Virus record (IMG/VR): IMGVR_UViG_3300017763_000255
Span: 1 to 21,176 of that record
Source of the DNA: a virus
Reading direction: 5' to 3' (one strand)
Length of the DNA stretch: 21,176 nt
The notes beneath the pieces were generated by a model. It was not told where the DNA came from, did not search any database, and saw nothing but the letters and a program-made list of their open reading frames with translations. Position numbers and translations under genes: made by a program. Positions 7,625-14,190 of the stretch are shown here, one piece after another (position 1 is the first letter of the stretch; the number at the start of each line of letters is the position of its first letter).

Positions 7625-7653
7625 AATATACTTGTTTATTGTGACAAAGTCAA
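7625..7653 (-). promoter_or_regulatory. Sigma70-like early promoter of the 7617-6923 operon
   Basis: The minus strand has TTGACT (7653-7648), a 17-base spacer and TATATT (7630-7625). The -10 box ends 7 bases before the ATG at 7617, so the transcript would be leaderless or nearly so. Confidence 0.7.
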
Positions 7654-7656
7654 CAC

Positions 7657-7664
7657 AATAAATA
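7657..7664 (+). promoter_or_regulatory. Possible late-type promoter for the radical SAM gene
   Basis: AATAAATA has one mismatch to TATAAATA and ends 6 bases before the ATG at 7671, close to the 5-base spacing of the three exact examples. It lies beside the -35 box of the divergent early promoter. Confidence 0.4.
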
Positions 7665-7670
7665 GAGTAA

Positions 7671-9134
7671 ATGACTAAGAAATCAAACAAAAATATAGAT
7701 AAACCTATCTGCAACGCACCATTTACATCAGCTTATTACTTTGGGCTGAGAGGTAATTTGGGTTTTTGCTGTGCATGGGAAGATGACGAACAGCCGTATT
7801 ACAAAGTACACAAAGACGGAGCTCCGGAAGATTTTTGGACTAGCAAATACGCCCAAGACATCAGACAACAAATGCTTGACGGTGAATGGCCCAAGGGATG
7901 TTCTGGTTGTAAGTGGCACGTTGAACGAGGACTAGAATCAGATATAGCTGGGTTTGAATCAATACCTGTAGATAAAAAAGACTTTGATGTTGTGTACGGA
8001 AATACCACACATAAAAAACCAGTGTATTTGGATTACAGGCCAGACAATTTATGTAACTTGTCGTGTATACAATGTAGTCCCGCCAATAGCTCAATAATTG
8101 AAAACTTTGGAGACAAAGAAACATGGGGCATAGGTCAAGACACATGGCGTGGCTCTTTAAAAACACTTAAAGAAAATAAGGATAGACATCATGAAATAGA
8201 ACAGTTTGTAAATGAACATCTTTTACATCAAGGATTGTTACAAATAAAAGTACTTGGTGGAGAGCCTACTATCAATGCTGGTGTGCAAAGAACTTTAAAA
8301 CATTTGATTGATAAGGACTATGCTAAAGATATTAGATTAAAGGTTACAACAAATTTTACTAATCTTAATAAAACATACGAACTGTTTTCTCATTTCAAAG
8401 AAGTTAGTGTAACTGCTAGTATCGATGGTGCAGGAAAAACATACGAATATGTCAGACACCCAGCCAAATGGAAAGTTGTTAAAAAAAACATATTGACTTT
8501 CATGGAAAAATATCTAACCAAGCCAGGATATTCACTTTCCGTAAACACCTGTATGATGGCCCACATGGCTTTTACGTTAACAGATTGGTTATCTGAATTG
8601 TCAGATATTTGGTTTCGAGAAAGACTTCATATTGTGGGTAAACAAGGTATAGATAACTTGTGGGGAAATATTTCTATAATACCTGTACTTGAGCCTCACT
8701 CAACCATTAATGCAATACCCAGTAAATTCATAAATGATATTTTACATGAATTAGAAACATTAAAGAAAACACTAAATGGAAGAAACAAAACGTTTGTAGA
8801 TGAAATAACTAAATTAGGCTTGAAGCCAAACGACTGGCCGTACGTAGGCACACCAGACTACCTCATTGACAAACTGATAAAAGTATTTCAAGATCACAAG
8901 TATGATGAACAGGCTCACTATGCATGGGCAGTAATGGCCGTGGCACAGCACAACTTTAAAAATTGTGATCTCACAAAATTAGATCCACGTTTCCTAGAGA
9001 TGTTTGATATGCTTGACGAAGGAACCGTGTTTATAAAACATAAATTTTATTATCCAGATACTTACAAATCATGGAAGAAAAACAAAGAAAAAGATCCTAA
9101 TTTTAAATTTTTTCCAACTGCAAAAAAGCCCTAA
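7671..9134 (+). CDS. Radical SAM protein with an N-terminal SPASM/twitch-like cysteine region
   Basis: This 487-residue protein has the radical SAM CxxxCxxC motif at C128, C132 and C135, which binds the 4Fe-4S cluster that cleaves S-adenosylmethionine, and a GGEP motif at 196-199. The N-terminal region carries further cysteines (C14, C33, C34, C77, C80) in a CNAP ... FCCAW ... CSGC pattern typical of the SPASM/twitch auxiliary-cluster region. Here it precedes the radical SAM core instead of following it. Related proteins modify peptides, sugars or RNA; the substrate cannot be told from sequence. No small precursor peptide is evident next to it. It has no Shine-Dalgarno site and a late-like motif 6 bases before the ATG. 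A role in modifying a virion protein or surface glycan is speculation. Confidence 0.85.
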   Translation: MTKKSNKNIDKPICNAPFTSAYYFGLRGNLGFCCAWEDDEQPYYKVHKDGAPEDFWTSKYAQDIRQQMLDGEWPKGCSGCKWHVERGLESDIAGFESIPVDKKDFDVVYGNTTHKKPVYLDYRPDNLCNLSCIQCSPANSSIIENFGDKETWGIGQDTWRGSLKTLKENKDRHHEIEQFVNEHLLHQGLLQIKVLGGEPTINAGVQRTLKHLIDKDYAKDIRLKVTTNFTNLNKTYELFSHFKEVSVTASIDGAGKTYEYVRHPAKWKVVKKNILTFMEKYLTKPGYSLSVNTCMMAHMAFTLTDWLSELSDIWFRERLHIVGKQGIDNLWGNISIIPVLEPHSTINAIPSKFINDILHELETLKKTLNGRNKTFVDEITKLGLKPNDWPYVGTPDYLIDKLIKVFQDHKYDEQAHYAWAVMAVAQHNFKNCDLTKLDPRFLEMFDMLDEGTVFIKHKFYYPDTYKSWKKNKEKDPNFKFFPTAKKP

Positions 9135-9157
9135 ATCAAACATCTTAAAAAAAGAGG

Positions 9158-9187
9158 TTGACTATATTTCCTATTCTGTCTTAATAT
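9158..9187 (+). promoter_or_regulatory. Possible sigma70-like promoter
   Basis: TTGACT (9158-9163) is followed after 18 bases by TAATAT (9182-9187). A better TATAAT at 9185-9190 is too far away at 21 bases. It would transcribe the gene-free stretch that follows. Confidence 0.35.
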
Positions 9188-9502
9188 AATGTTATTAGGC
9201 ACATTATAGGCAAACATAGGCAATATAGCATCTCTACAAAAAGCGAATTACGGTGTAACAACACAGGCGAATCGCACGATGCAAGACAAGTGTTAACTCA
9301 GGCACAAATGACAATGGCTCTGCTAGAGAAAGAAATGCAACCATTATCTTATACATAGACGGTCAGTTTTGGATATGTATAGGTCCCGTTGGATGAAGTA
9401 GGATTGATAGGGGTACAGGCCAACCGCCTCTTTAGGATCCGTAAGCTGGATGACTAATCTCTGGTAATATATAAAGCAATTTAATATTAACAAAGAAAAG
9501 TT

Positions 9503-9524
9503 CTTCACCCGTAGCAGGGTGAAG
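9503..9524. repeat. Perfect 8-bp hairpin, no U-tract
   Basis: CTTCACCC and GGGTGAAG are exact complements around the loop GTAGCA. The stem is much more GC-rich than its surroundings. No run of T follows on either strand, so an intrinsic terminator is unlikely. Confidence 0.6.
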
Positions 9525-9623
9525 TATGGCCAAATCTTGGTAATAAGTGATACAAACAAATATCTAAGTAATCAAATAGAAAACAAAAAAGCTAATACAA
9601 AGTACACTATCCAATATGATAAC

Positions 9624-9639
9624 ATTCTCTTAAGAGAAT
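9624..9639. repeat. 16-base perfect palindrome
   Basis: ATTCTCTTAAGAGAAT is fully self-complementary, as expected of a dimeric protein binding site. It lies about 45 bases before the -35 box of the promoter at 9683-9711, so an operator role is possible. Confidence 0.4.
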
Positions 9640-9682
9640 AGGGCATTCCGCCGAAGAGGTGATACGGGTCCGCAAAGAAGGC

Positions 9683-9711
9683 TTGCAAATTTTAATTAAG
9701 TATTGTATAGT
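9683..9711 (+). promoter_or_regulatory. Sigma70-like promoter for the nuclease gene
   Basis: TTGCAA (9683-9688), a 17-base spacer and TATAGT (9706-9711) give a good host-type promoter. +1 would be near 9718, leaving a leader of about 29 bases that includes the AGGGG ribosome site. Confidence 0.55.
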
Positions 9712-9746
9712 AAACATAATGACGAAGATTTTTTTTAGGGGCACCC

Positions 9747-10259
9747 ATGGGTAGTAAATCAAAAACCAAAGGCAAAATTTACGAAAGAGAAATTGCTAAT
9801 TTTTTAAGTGACTTGTACAACGAGTCATTTACCAGAGTACCGCATTCAGGTGCTTTCATTGGCGGACAGAATTTTTCTAGAATACAAAATTTATCAGAAA
9901 ATCAAACAAGAGGTTTCAAGGGCGATATTATTCCACCTGACTCTTTTCCACTATTAGTGATTGAAGCAAAAAACTACGGAGAGTTTCGTTGGAATCATCT
10001 AGCACTAGGACAACAAGTCAAACAGCTAGACGAATGGATTGGTCAAGCAGAAGACAGTTGCGAAGACAAAGACAAATGGTTGTTGTGTGTAAAAATCACA
10101 AGACAAGGCGAATTTGTGTTATGGGATCCAACACGTTTTACCAATTTAGATCATGATTTGACTTACGGTAAGTATTGTTATATTGAAACAAGTAAGTTTT
10201 GGAAAGCCAACAGCGATAAAATCAAAGAACAAAGTAAAAAACAAAATGTCACAGAATAA
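9747..10259 (+). CDS. PD-(D/E)XK-type endonuclease / Holliday-junction-resolvase-like
   Basis: This 170-residue protein has the order of a small PD-(D/E)XK nuclease: an early helix with a conserved glutamate (YEREIANFLSDLY, residues 12-24), an SGAF stretch with basic residues, then GDIIPP near residues 59-64 and IEAKN at about 72-76, which supply the acidic and lysine catalytic positions. Such folds include Holliday-junction resolvases and repair or restriction nucleases. A strong ribosome site (AGGGG) precedes the ATG. It overlaps the next gene by 14 bases. DNA recombination or host-DNA degradation is likely; the exact substrate cannot be told. Confidence 0.75.
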   Translation: MGSKSKTKGKIYEREIANFLSDLYNESFTRVPHSGAFIGGQNFSRIQNLSENQTRGFKGDIIPPDSFPLLVIEAKNYGEFRWNHLALGQQVKQLDEWIGQAEDSCEDKDKWLLCVKITRQGEFVLWDPTRFTNLDHDLTYGKYCYIETSKFWKANSDKIKEQSKKQNVTE

Positions 10260-11463
10260 ACTAACAGTAGTCATAGTTAAAAACAAAACTCTTTTATCAA
10301 GTATTAGAGATTACTTTTATCAAAGACTTTATTTTGAGCCAGGCATGGATTATGAGCTGGGTTGGCGTGTTGACGGTCCTGTGTATTGTGAAGACGAAGA
10401 AGATTTACATACAGTACTAAAACAGCTGAAATCAAATTTTGCAATGGTTATACAAGAAGGCAATTTCTTTTATGAGCATTTACACAATAACTTTATTTTA
10501 CCACTTATCAAAAGTGGTGACCTAGACAAATATTCATTAATAGGACACATACTAGATCGCAAAGAGCGTTATTATCAACTCCACAAACAATGTTTTATCA
10601 TCAATTTAGATCATTGGAATAAAGTTGGTGCACCTGATTTTAACTCTAGCGAACATCAAACTTTTATTGACGTTAGAAGATCAGAATCAAATTTTCATGA
10701 TGATTATACTCCACATTGGATCGAAGCTGACAACGGAATGAATGATTACAAAAAATGTAAAACCGGAGCCAAAGTGATTGGTGCGTTATTAAAAGAAAAA
10801 TTTAAAGTAAGACCATTTAATCAATACGAAAGAATATTAAAAACTTTTGTATATTATTTCAAAGAAGAACAAGTAAGTCATTTACTAACAAGCAGTTATG
10901 TAACAGACAATTCGTATTACTATCCCAAAGCAACATCTAAAAAAAACAAAAAGTTTAAAAAAAATCCGGAGCAGTTCATATCGGTTGCTAACGGTTTACA
11001 AAGTTTACAAACAATTTCCAACTGTTATGAGTCTATAAAAGAGATTTCATTTTATGATATATCAATGCCAGCATTGATCTTTACTGAACTATTGCTCAAT
11101 CATTATCACTTTGATGACTATGTTGAGTTTGTAAAAGAATTTGATACAAAATACAATGGAGAAAAGTTTACAACATTACCTATACATAACAATACATATC
11201 AAGACTTGCTTGGCGATATAGATATGTCAGAATATATTCCAATTATAAAACACATAAAAGATAACGTGAAAGTAAACTATTATGTTGGAGATATAACAAG
11301 AACGTCAATCATTGAAAATTTGGATAAACCAACTGCTATCTATATATCCAATAGTTTCCACTACTCGCATAGCCTAATTAGAAAATCTGAATTAGACTAT
11401 TACGAAAGTAAAATTGATCAACAATGTAAAATTAAATATATTAATATTGAAACTATGCGTTAG
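10246..11463 (+). CDS. Unknown two-part protein with a possible Rossmann-like C-terminal half
   Basis: This 405-residue protein begins at the ATG at 10246 (MSQNKLTVVIVKN), inside the end of the nuclease gene. The longer open frame from 10183 overlaps more of that gene and adds only basic, unstructured residues. Residues 5-130 alternate strands and helices (LTVVIVKN, FAMVIQEG, CFIINLDHW), which loosely recalls a nucleotide-sugar transferase fold. Residues about 245-405 contain SVANGLQSLQTI, EISFYDISMPALIF and DDYVEFVKEF, with strand-glycine and strand-aspartate patterns seen in Rossmann methyltransferases. No defining catalytic motif was found, so both suggestions are weak. It is coupled to the nuclease and lies between the radical SAM and hydroxylase genes. 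Confidence 0.6.
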   Translation: MSQNKLTVVIVKNKTLLSSIRDYFYQRLYFEPGMDYELGWRVDGPVYCEDEEDLHTVLKQLKSNFAMVIQEGNFFYEHLHNNFILPLIKSGDLDKYSLIGHILDRKERYYQLHKQCFIINLDHWNKVGAPDFNSSEHQTFIDVRRSESNFHDDYTPHWIEADNGMNDYKKCKTGAKVIGALLKEKFKVRPFNQYERILKTFVYYFKEEQVSHLLTSSYVTDNSYYYPKATSKKNKKFKKNPEQFISVANGLQSLQTISNCYESIKEISFYDISMPALIFTELLLNHYHFDDYVEFVKEFDTKYNGEKFTTLPIHNNTYQDLLGDIDMSEYIPIIKHIKDNVKVNYYVGDITRTSIIENLDKPTAIYISNSFHYSHSLIRKSELDYYESKIDQQCKIKYINIETMR

Positions 11464-11479
11464 AGATTATTTCAATCTC
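11463..11479. terminator. Small hairpin at convergent gene ends
   Basis: GAGATT and AATCTC pair perfectly around a 5-base loop, exactly where the plus-strand gene (stop 11461-11463) and the Dps-like gene (stop 11467-11469) converge. No U-tract follows on either strand, so it is only a weak two-way terminator candidate. Confidence 0.3.
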
Positions 11480-11841
11480 ATGTGAAATAATAGTTCATTA
11501 ATACTATGTACAATGTCATCGATGATGTCTTCAATATCAATGTAACCTAGATCGGTTATTGTTTCTTTAAATTTTTCGTATGCTGATCTTAAAGCTTCTA
11601 AAGACTCGATAACTTCTGGTACACCGTTATAATCAACCAATTCAACTTTGCCTTGATCAATACTAATTTTTGTACCAGTTCTACCTGCCATTGCCTCAAC
11701 CATTTTATCAACTGATTCACTAAAAGAATTATAAAACTCACCTAGTGCTTCATGGTGTGCATAACTTTCAGTTTGCCAATGATAATATCTGCTTTGGTTT
11801 AAGTATTCCAAAGAATATCGTACTATTTGATTAAAGTTCAT
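11467..11841 (-). CDS. Dps/ferritin-like protein
   Basis: This 124-residue helical protein resembles the Dps and ferritin-like family, which oxidises and stores iron and can protect DNA. The first helix has the Dps-type HW pair (H21, W22), H29 and H30 follow, and the second helix has D45xxxE49, matching the spacing of the Dps ferroxidase ligands. It is shorter than typical bacterial Dps (about 160 residues) and lacks the lysine-rich tail, so DNA binding is uncertain. AGGAG lies about 7 bases before the ATG. It is the last gene of the operon with the two iron-dependent hydroxylases, so an iron or oxidative link is possible but unproven. The ligand set is not complete enough to be sure of enzymatic activity. 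Confidence 0.7.
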   Translation of the reverse strand: MNFNQIVRYSLEYLNQSRYYHWQTESYAHHEALGEFYNSFSESVDKMVEAMAGRTGTKISIDQGKVELVDYNGVPEVIESLEALRSAYEKFKETITDLGYIDIEDIIDDIVHSINELLFHMRLK

Positions 11842-11873
11842 AAATTGCTCCTGTGTATTAAGTATGTTGTTTA

Positions 11874-12947
11874 CTATTTATTCCAGCCGTACCTCTTCCA
11901 GCTGTTTGGCATCAATGCATTTAATTTTTCTTTATCTGGGTCTCCGTGTATAATCATATGTAATCTTGCTTTGTTTGAATTGTTATGTACCCAATGTATT
12001 GTGCCCACATTCCATATAAAAGCTGTGCCAGGTGCATACGGAATCATTCCCCAATCTTTAACATAAACGCCAGCACCATTTGGATTACTAATAGCTAGAT
12101 TAAAACCCATGCATCTATTTTCAGCATCTTGGTGAGGTAAAATATATCCACCGGGTTCAATCCATGAAAATCTAATTCTAGAATAATTTTTTAACGGAAA
12201 ATCATGCATAAAAAATCTTTTAGTTATTGGACATTCGTCTGCCAGTTCAGTCCAATCTGGTTTTGGTTTGGTTGGATATTTTGTTTTGTCAACACCAACA
12301 TAGTCATAGCCAGATGTGATATCAGAAGCCAAACCAAATAGTGTTGTTGCATTCCAAGTACCACCAGCTTCATCTGATCTATGCATAAGCGATTTGTTTT
12401 TTACATTAATGGCTTCCATATACATTTTTTCATGCGGAACTTTTAAATCTAACTGTAGCCATGGGTATGGGCAGTCATCACTCTCAAACCAATTCCACAA
12501 ATCTTTATCTTTTTTTGGAAAATTATATGGCCTTTCGATGTAAGCTTCTTTCCATAATTTTAACATTTTTTCTGCAGTCAAGTTTTTTACCAATTTACTA
12601 TTAATATAATCCGAATTGTTATATCCTAAAATTAATTGAAATATAGGACTTAAACCATACTTTGCTTCCAACGTAGGCATTCTTTTATTATCTATTTCAT
12701 TAGGAATAAAGAAATCAATTTGTTGTTTTTGGCAATAAGACCTTACGTATTTGTTGATAGCAGATTCTCCTGGGTTACAAACGAACACCAAATCTTTCCC
12801 CTCAACAAATTTTGCTACAGAATTTTTGTTATAAGGCATTTCCAAAAAGTCAAACTGAAATCTTTTTTCGTTTTTCAATAAATTTGCAATAGCCTCGCTC
12901 AACCTAGGACCTTCAATATGACCTATAACTCCAACTTTAATCTGCAT
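11874..12947 (-). CDS. Aspartyl/asparaginyl beta-hydroxylase-like protein fused to an N-terminal domain
   Basis: This 357-residue protein has two parts. Residues about 1-135 form an alternating strand-helix domain starting IKVGVIGHIEG, which I do not recognise. Residues about 145-357 match the Asp/Arg hydroxylase family of Fe(II)/2-oxoglutarate oxygenases: IEPGG, the metal ligands H272 and D274 (PHQD), a distal H318, and R328 in SNKARLH that would hold 2-oxoglutarate. This half is a clear paralogue of the next upstream gene. The start chosen is ATG 12947, with GGAG about 10 bases before it; TTG at 12953 would add two residues. It overlaps the upstream gene by 11 bases. The substrate is unknown: a peptide side chain, a free amino acid or a lipid head group are all possible. 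Confidence 0.8.
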   Translation of the reverse strand: MQIKVGVIGHIEGPRLSEAIANLLKNEKRFQFDFLEMPYNKNSVAKFVEGKDLVFVCNPGESAINKYVRSYCQKQQIDFFIPNEIDNKRMPTLEAKYGLSPIFQLILGYNNSDYINSKLVKNLTAEKMLKLWKEAYIERPYNFPKKDKDLWNWFESDDCPYPWLQLDLKVPHEKMYMEAINVKNKSLMHRSDEAGGTWNATTLFGLASDITSGYDYVGVDKTKYPTKPKPDWTELADECPITKRFFMHDFPLKNYSRIRFSWIEPGGYILPHQDAENRCMGFNLAISNPNGAGVYVKDWGMIPYAPGTAFIWNVGTIHWVHNNSNKARLHMIIHGDPDKEKLNALMPNSWKRYGWNK

Positions 12948-13596
12948 AACCAAATTTCTCCCAACTTCTTTCTAATATATCAATCCATTCTTTGTAATGT
13001 CTTTTACCATGTGCAATAATATGTAATCTAACTTTATTGGAGTTATTAATAACTTCATGATGTTGTCCAACATCAATTAAAAATGCTACTCCGGGTTTAA
13101 ATGGTACTGTGCCTTTGTTTTTAAAATTAAAATCACAACCATCCGGATTATTAATTGCTATATTAACCGGCGTGAATGTTCTTTGTTCGCTGTCTCTATG
13201 CAAACTAATTTTTCCACCTGGTTCAAGCCACATAAATCTTAGTCTTTTGTATTGTCTATATGGAAATTTATTTTTAAAATATTCTGTAGTAGTAGGACAT
13301 TGATCAGCAATATCTGTCCATTTGTAATCAATTTGATCTTCTGTTAAACCTTTGTTTTCTTCGTACTGTTCCCAAGCATTGGTTTTAGTAGAACTAATAC
13401 CATGCAGGCAAAGACTAGACCAGCCGCCTCCCTGGCCATAATCTCTATGTGAGACAGCCTGATCTTTAACCGCTGATGCTTCTTTATAAATTTCTTCATA
13501 AGGAATATCATTAATATCTAGTTGCAAATACGGAATAGTTTTATCTTGCTCTAACCATTCCCAAATATCTTTGTCTGTGTTTGGGTTCATACACAT
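12937..13596 (-). CDS. Aspartyl/asparaginyl beta-hydroxylase-like protein, single domain
   Basis: This 219-residue protein is the stand-alone paralogue of the C-terminal half of its downstream neighbour. It has LEPGG, HRD at 133-135, a distal H180 in HHEVINNS and R190, the full ligand set of an Fe(II)/2-oxoglutarate oxygenase of the Asp/Arg hydroxylase type. The start may be ATG 13596 or ATG 13590 (two residues shorter). Both lie in or beside the 3' arm of a 13-bp hairpin, and no Shine-Dalgarno site is visible. A late-like AGTAAATA ends exactly 5 bases before ATG 13590, which favours the shorter form if that promoter is used. The pair suggests a tandem duplication, with one copy later gaining or losing the N-terminal domain. 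Confidence 0.8.
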   Translation of the reverse strand: MCMNPNTDKDIWEWLEQDKTIPYLQLDINDIPYEEIYKEASAVKDQAVSHRDYGQGGGWSSLCLHGISSTKTNAWEQYEENKGLTEDQIDYKWTDIADQCPTTTEYFKNKFPYRQYKRLRFMWLEPGGKISLHRDSEQRTFTPVNIAINNPDGCDFNFKNKGTVPFKPGVAFLIDVGQHHEVINNSNKVRLHIIAHGKRHYKEWIDILERSWEKFGYAD

Positions 13597-13618
13597 ATTT
13601 ACTCAGTGCATGAACCCA
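13582..13618 (-). promoter_or_regulatory. 13-bp hairpin covering the hydroxylase start codon
   Basis: Arms 13618-13606 and 13594-13582 pair over 13 positions around an 11-base loop. The single departure is a G-U wobble in the minus-strand message but an A-C mismatch in plus-strand RNA, so the structure is complete only in the hydroxylase mRNA. The 3' arm contains ATG 13590 and part of ATG 13596, so folding would hide the start. Confidence 0.6.
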
Positions 13619-13629
13619 TTAAGTTAGTT

Positions 13630-13881
13630 TTAGATATAAAAGCGATTGTGTGATTGTTTAAAATTTATTGATGACATTTCTTCATTTAGTTTTTCGTTGT
13701 CATGTCTTGCGGCAGGATCACTGTTATATAATGCCAACACGTAGTTTAGCATAGTTTTTGTAGTCTTTCTTGATATTTTTTTATATTTAGGCATGGATTT
13801 TGTCTCTCTGTTCTTGTTGTTAGCGAGAACGTGTGTAGCAAGTAATAATCCATTACCCAAAGATCTAAATATGTGTTCCAT
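13630..13881 (-). CDS. Small basic protein, unknown
   Basis: This 83-residue protein starts at ATG 13881, with AAAGGAA about 6 bases upstream. The N-terminal 20 residues are fairly hydrophobic (SLGNGLLLATHVLANN) but not a convincing signal peptide or membrane span. The middle is rich in K and T, and the C-terminus is polar. The gene overlaps the end of the preceding small gene by 17 bases in another frame, which supports both being real. No family is recognised. Confidence 0.6.
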   Translation of the reverse strand: MEHIFRSLGNGLLLATHVLANNKNRETKSMPKYKKISRKTTKTMLNYVLALYNSDPAARHDNEKLNEEMSSINFKQSHNRFYI

Positions 13882-14038
13882 CTTGTTCCTTTTGTTTAAT
13901 TTTTAATTGTTGATATGCATATAAACGATCTTGTTTAGACCATTCTGTTGATGCATATATCCACATAGGATCATGCTGGTAATCTTTTTCATTTGTCACC
14001 CAAATTGCATGGCAGAACTGTTTTATTATTCTTAACAT
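13865..14038 (-). CDS. Small protein, first gene after the structured leader
   Basis: This 57-residue frame starts at ATG 14038 and stops at 13865. The sequence is tryptophan- and aromatic-rich (CHAIWVTNEKDYQHDPMWIY, then STEWSKQDRLYAYQQ), unlike a chance AT-rich frame. A modest AGAG ribosome site lies before the ATG. It is the first gene after the late promoter at 14154-14161 and its roughly 110-base leader. The function is unknown. Confidence 0.65.
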   Translation of the reverse strand: MLRIIKQFCHAIWVTNEKDYQHDPMWIYASTEWSKQDRLYAYQQLKIKQKEQDGTHI

Positions 14039-14148
14039 TATTACTCTTTCTTTTGCTTACGAGCCCTTCAGATTAAATCTGTGTAAGGCTACACCTTGTT
14101 TCTCAGTTGCTCCATGTTTGATATAAAGTAGCGGGAATATCCGTTACC
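14039..14148 (-). ncRNA. Structured 5' leader of the hydroxylase-Dps operon
   Basis: The predicted transcript from the late promoter has a leader of about 110 bases. In the minus-strand RNA, GAGC (14112-14109) can close on GCUC (14064-14061). Inside lie a GUGUA-GCCU-UACAC hairpin (14094-14081) and a CAGAU-UUA-AUCUG hairpin (14081-14069), which share one base. The GCCU loop could also pair with AGGGC near 14068-14062 as a pseudoknot. An 8-codon frame, MEQLRNKV, starts at 14115 and stops at 14089 inside this structure, but has no ribosome site. It looks like a cis-regulatory RNA; I could not match it to a known riboswitch. Confidence 0.45.
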
Positions 14149-14153
14149 GCAGG

Positions 14154-14161
14154 TATTTATA
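14154..14161 (-). promoter_or_regulatory. T4-type late promoter for the 14038-11467 operon
   Basis: The minus strand reads TATAAATA exactly. The predicted +1 is near 14148, followed by the structured leader. Unlike the promoters at 3454, 14547 and 18374, it has a long leader. Confidence 0.7.
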
Positions 14162-14190
14162 AATTGAACATTCGAACATTAACTGACGTT

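Larger units (their letters stand above)
9135..9682 (+). other. Gap without an intact gene: coding-like fragments in shifting frames, hairpin and palindrome
   Basis: No complete gene is convincing here. On the plus strand several stretches read like protein but in different frames and without start codons: about 9210-9293, 9252-9395, 9376-9442 and 9466-9639. The second ends with a convincing strand-like run (LYIDGQFWICIGPVG) and the fourth contains VKYGQILVISDTNKYLSN. This looks like a decayed gene, or several frameshifts in one gene. The alternative is a structured non-coding RNA, because a sigma70-like promoter, an 8-bp hairpin and locally GC-rich patches are present. I could not fit a tRNA, a tmRNA or a group I intron core. 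Confidence 0.35.

Noticed and set aside
9195-9232. Short direct repeats (AGGCA-type units about every 10 bases) as iterons or a CRISPR leader
   Set aside because: The units are only 5-7 bases long, imperfect and few; neither an iteron array nor a CRISPR repeat-spacer pattern is present.
9190-9400. tmRNA or tRNA gene in the gap after the radical SAM gene
   Set aside because: No acceptor stem, T-loop pattern or CCA end could be fitted; the apparent tag-like frame from 9210 does not match known tag peptides.
9503-9524. Intrinsic terminator at the 8-bp hairpin
   Set aside because: No run of T follows the stem on either strand.
9344-9559. 71-residue minus-strand frame in the gap
   Set aside because: No ribosome site, no promoter, and composition typical of chance frames; plus-strand fragments over the same bases look more coding-like.
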